64,000 bases of DNA from Saprospira sp. CCB-QB6 (lineage in GTDB: Bacteria > Bacteroidota > Bacteroidia > Chitinophagales > Saprospiraceae). This document shows positions 62,115 through 64,000 of this stretch, one piece after another. The stretch spans positions 1,615,001 through 1,679,000 of the forward strand of contig NZ_CP116808.1 in assembly GCF_028464065.1 (NCBI RefSeq). Reading direction: 5' to 3'. The notes under the pieces were generated by a model. That model worked only from the letters and a program-made list of their open reading frames with translations, was not told where the DNA came from and did no database searches. The position numbers and the translations under genes are program-made. Numbering within the stretch: position 1 is the first letter of the stretch; every line of letters begins with the position of its first letter.

Positions 62115-64000
62115 TCAACGTAAAATAACCGTCTTTAACTGAGCGGCTAGTTCGGTTTGTTGGGCCTTGAGCTTTTGGTGAATTTTGAGGTGCAGAATGA
62201 GGTCCTCCATTTTGTCGGGCTGGCTTTGGAGCTGCTTAATCTGCTGTTGGTTTTCGGCCAAAAGGCGCTCTTGTTTGTGAAGTTTAAAGCGTAGAATGCC
62301 ACTTTTGGCATCGGCCACATGGTTTTGCTCGGGCATTTCTTGGGAGTTGAGGTAGACATTTAGGCGTTCCCAGCCGGGCGAATAAATATAGGGATCGGCC
62401 AATAAATTGATGGCCAATTGGGCCAGTTCGGCCTTGGGATGTTGAGTGAAATACTGGGAATTGATAGGCTCGCCTTCGTCCAAGCGCTCAATACAAAGCT
62501 CGATAATTTCGGCATAAAGGGGGTGATCAAACTCAGCCAGGAGTTCGCCCATATCGAGCAGAATAAACTCGGCCAAAGTATCGGCTTCTTCGGTATCGGG
62601 CCAGGCTCTATCGCCAAAATTGATCAGCAGGCGCAAAATATCTTTTTCTTGAAAATGGCCTAAAACGGGGGCGGGTCCGGTTTGTTGGTCTGTTTTGGGG
62701 CCGGCTATATTTTCGGGTCCAAATTCATCTTGGCCATCGGGTCCAAACTGGTCCTCCTCCATAGGCGGGGGCAATTCGCCTGGGGCCAACTGTTGAAACT
62801 CTTGGCCTCTTTGTTGGCGGCGGGCTTGTTGGCGTTCTTCTCTGCGGGCATCTTTTTCGGCATCAGCTTGTGCTTTAGCAATGCGTTTATTCACCTCGAC
62901 ATGGAGAATTTGCTCACTAATTTCGAGTCTTTGGGCGCAGCTGCGGACATAAGTGGCTCGTTTGAGGCTATCGGGAATTCTGGCGATACTGCCCACGATA
63001 TCTTGTAGTAATTCGGCACGGGCCAGGGGGTCATCTGCCTTATCCTCCAGCAAAAGATTCATCTTAAAGAGGATAAAATCGGTCGCCTGTTGTTCTAGAT
63101 ACGCTCTAAAAGCCTTGAGGCCCACCTTCTGCAAGTAAGAATCGGGATCTTCGCCTTCGGGGACCAGGACCACCTTAGCGTTCATATCTTGCTCTAGAAT
63201 CAGATCGAGTCCACGCAAAGCGGCCTTAATTCCCGCCTTATCACCATCGTAAAGTAGGGTCAGATTAGGCGTATAGCGTTTGACCAATTGGATTTGGCCG
63301 GGGGTGAGCGAGGTCCCCGAAGAGGCCACCACATTTTCGATACCTGCTTGGCTGAGGGCCAGCACATCCATATAGCCCTCCACCATATAGCACTCCTTAG
63401 CTTTGACGATAGCTTGGCGGGCTTGGTAAATTCCGTAAAGGATTTTGGACTTTTGGTAAATATCGGATTCGGGCGTATTGAGATACTTGGGTTGTTTCTT
63501 ATTGTTGCCCAGCATTCGGCCGCCAAAGCCGAGAACTTTTCCCGATAAATTATGGACCGGAAACATGACGCGGGTTCTAAAGAAATCATTGCCGTATTGG
63601 GTGGCGAGTCCAGCTTTTTGGAGTAGTTCTAAATCGTAGCCTTTTGCTTTTGCGGTTTGTAGAAGGTCGCTATTTCGGCCATTGGCAAAGCCTAGCCCAA
63701 AGCGGTCGATTGTTTTTTGCAGCAGGCCTCTTTCCTTAAAATACGAAAGGCCTACCGAGCGGCCGTAATCCGTTTGCATTTGGGCAGCAAAATGCTTTTG
63801 TGCAAAGTCGTTGATAATATAGAGGCTATCGGCCAGGCGTTGTTGTTCCTTATATTCCTCGGAGCTTTCCTCCTCTTCAATTTCGATATTATAGCGTTGG
63901 GCCAAAAAGCGGAGGGCCTCGGGATAGGAAAGGGTTTCGTGTTCCATGACAAAATTCACGGCATTTCCGCCAGCGCCACAGCCAAAGCACTTATAAATGC
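62115..64000 (-). CDS. dnaG: DNA primase DnaG, 5' end outside window
   Basis: The frame is open to the window edge: 627 residues are visible and the N terminus is missing. The first visible residues, IYKCFGCGAGGNAVNFVM, are the second half of the CHC2 zinc ribbon. The toprim core shows YMVEGYMDVLAL and LLYDGDKAG, with the primase motif VASSGTSLTPGQ. A Gln/Pro-rich linker (about 380-440 of the visible part) leads to the helicase-binding C terminus. It synthesises primers at the replication fork. The linker looks long, which I note without a comparison. Confidence 0.93.
   Translation of the reverse strand, partial: IYKCFGCGAGGNAVNFVMEHETLSYPEALRFLAQRYNIEIEEEESSEEYKEQQRLADSLYIINDFAQKHFAAQMQTDYGRSVGLSYFKERGLLQKTIDRFGLGFANGRNSDLLQTAKAKGYDLELLQKAGLATQYGNDFFRTRVMFPVHNLSGKVLGFGGRMLGNNKKQPKYLNTPESDIYQKSKILYGIYQARQAIVKAKECYMVEGYMDVLALSQAGIENVVASSGTSLTPGQIQLVKRYTPNLTLLYDGDKAGIKAALRGLDLILEQDMNAKVVLVPEGEDPDSYLQKVGLKAFRAYLEQQATDFILFKMNLLLEDKADDPLARAELLQDIVGSIARIPDSLKRATYVRSCAQRLEISEQILHVEVNKRIAKAQADAEKDARREERQQARRQQRGQEFQQLAPGELPPPMEEDQFGPDGQDEFGPENIAGPKTDQQTGPAPVLGHFQEKDILRLLINFGDRAWPDTEEADTLAEFILLDMGELLAEFDHPLYAEIIELCIERLDEGEPINSQYFTQHPKAELAQLAINLLADPYIYSPGWERLNVYLNSQEMPEQNHVADAKSGILRFKLHKQERLLAENQQQIKQLQSQPDKMEDLILHLKIHQKLKAQQTELAAQLKTVILR

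Noticed and set aside
1-64000. tRNA or rRNA genes
   Set aside because: No cloverleaf-like or rRNA-like stretch was recognised in the intergenic regions; R1 hairpins do not fit a tRNA.

Overview
The window reads as a chromosomal segment of a Bacteroidetes bacterium. PorP/SprF and OmpA-type envelope genes, a type IX secretion (T9SS) type B sorting domain, a CRP/FNR regulator, DUF5723-like barrels and TAnnTTTG promoter boxes all point there. The long GC-rich repeats at almost every gene boundary make me suspect Saprospira or a close relative; that genus call is inference from memory, not a search. I see no rRNA, no tRNA and no CRISPR.

Layout. 1-6.6 kb: a 3'-truncated outer-membrane barrel gene, rmuC, rplS, a duplicated membrane protein and an MFS exporter. 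6.8-16.1 kb: a pseudouridine synthase, a rhodanese, an FAD oxidoreductase, a pair of paralogous secreted proteins, cysQ, an MtfA-like protein whose metal motif is lost, an acyl-CoA ligase and a lipoprotein. 16.3-17.8 kb: a complete IS3-family element with inverted repeats, a 3-bp target duplication and an A6 frameshift site. 17.9-24.6 kb: a tandem AAA+ protein, a sodium/solute symporter and a two-gene RloA/RloB (AbiL-like) defence module. 25-33.4 kb: PorP/SprF plus an OmpA/PorE-like protein, a CRP/FNR regulator, an Omp85 protein and L-serine dehydratase. 33.7-34.03 kb: a 14-unit array of hairpin-forming 22-bp units. 34-43.7 kb: a Lon-N domain protein, a metallo-beta-lactamase-fold protein, a T9SS cargo, a YgiD-type dioxygenase, a deacetylase, aroE and a nucleotide-sugar operon (ugd, UDP-xylose synthase, rfbB). 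44-58 kb: ParA, an ECF sigma factor with a membrane partner, a dicarboxylate symporter, a catalytically dead M16 protein behind a TMTC-like TPR protein, a DUF389 protein, frr and an MsbA-like ABC exporter. 58.8-64 kb: a divergent TrpF-like protein, four tandem paralogous barrel proteins and dnaG, which runs off the window.

The strongest undescribed signals are non-coding. First, a mosaic family (here called R1) of about 25 GC-rich elements of 110-220 bp lies between transcription units. Its helices, including the closing 5'/3' stem, show compensatory changes among copies (GGCCT/AGGCC, GGCTG/CAGCC, GGCCC/GGGCC), as expected of a structured RNA or fold-back DNA. Fifteen of 25 copies lie just 3' of a stop codon on the coding strand. 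A second hairpin cassette (R2) is joined to the 3' end of three R1 copies, and a fourth copy ends in an intrinsic terminator built like one R2 hairpin. Second, 14 contiguous units of exactly 22 bp between sdaA and the Lon-N gene each carry a roughly 16-bp imperfect palindrome and a 6-bp spacer. All coordinates and motifs were read by eye; nothing was searched against a database.
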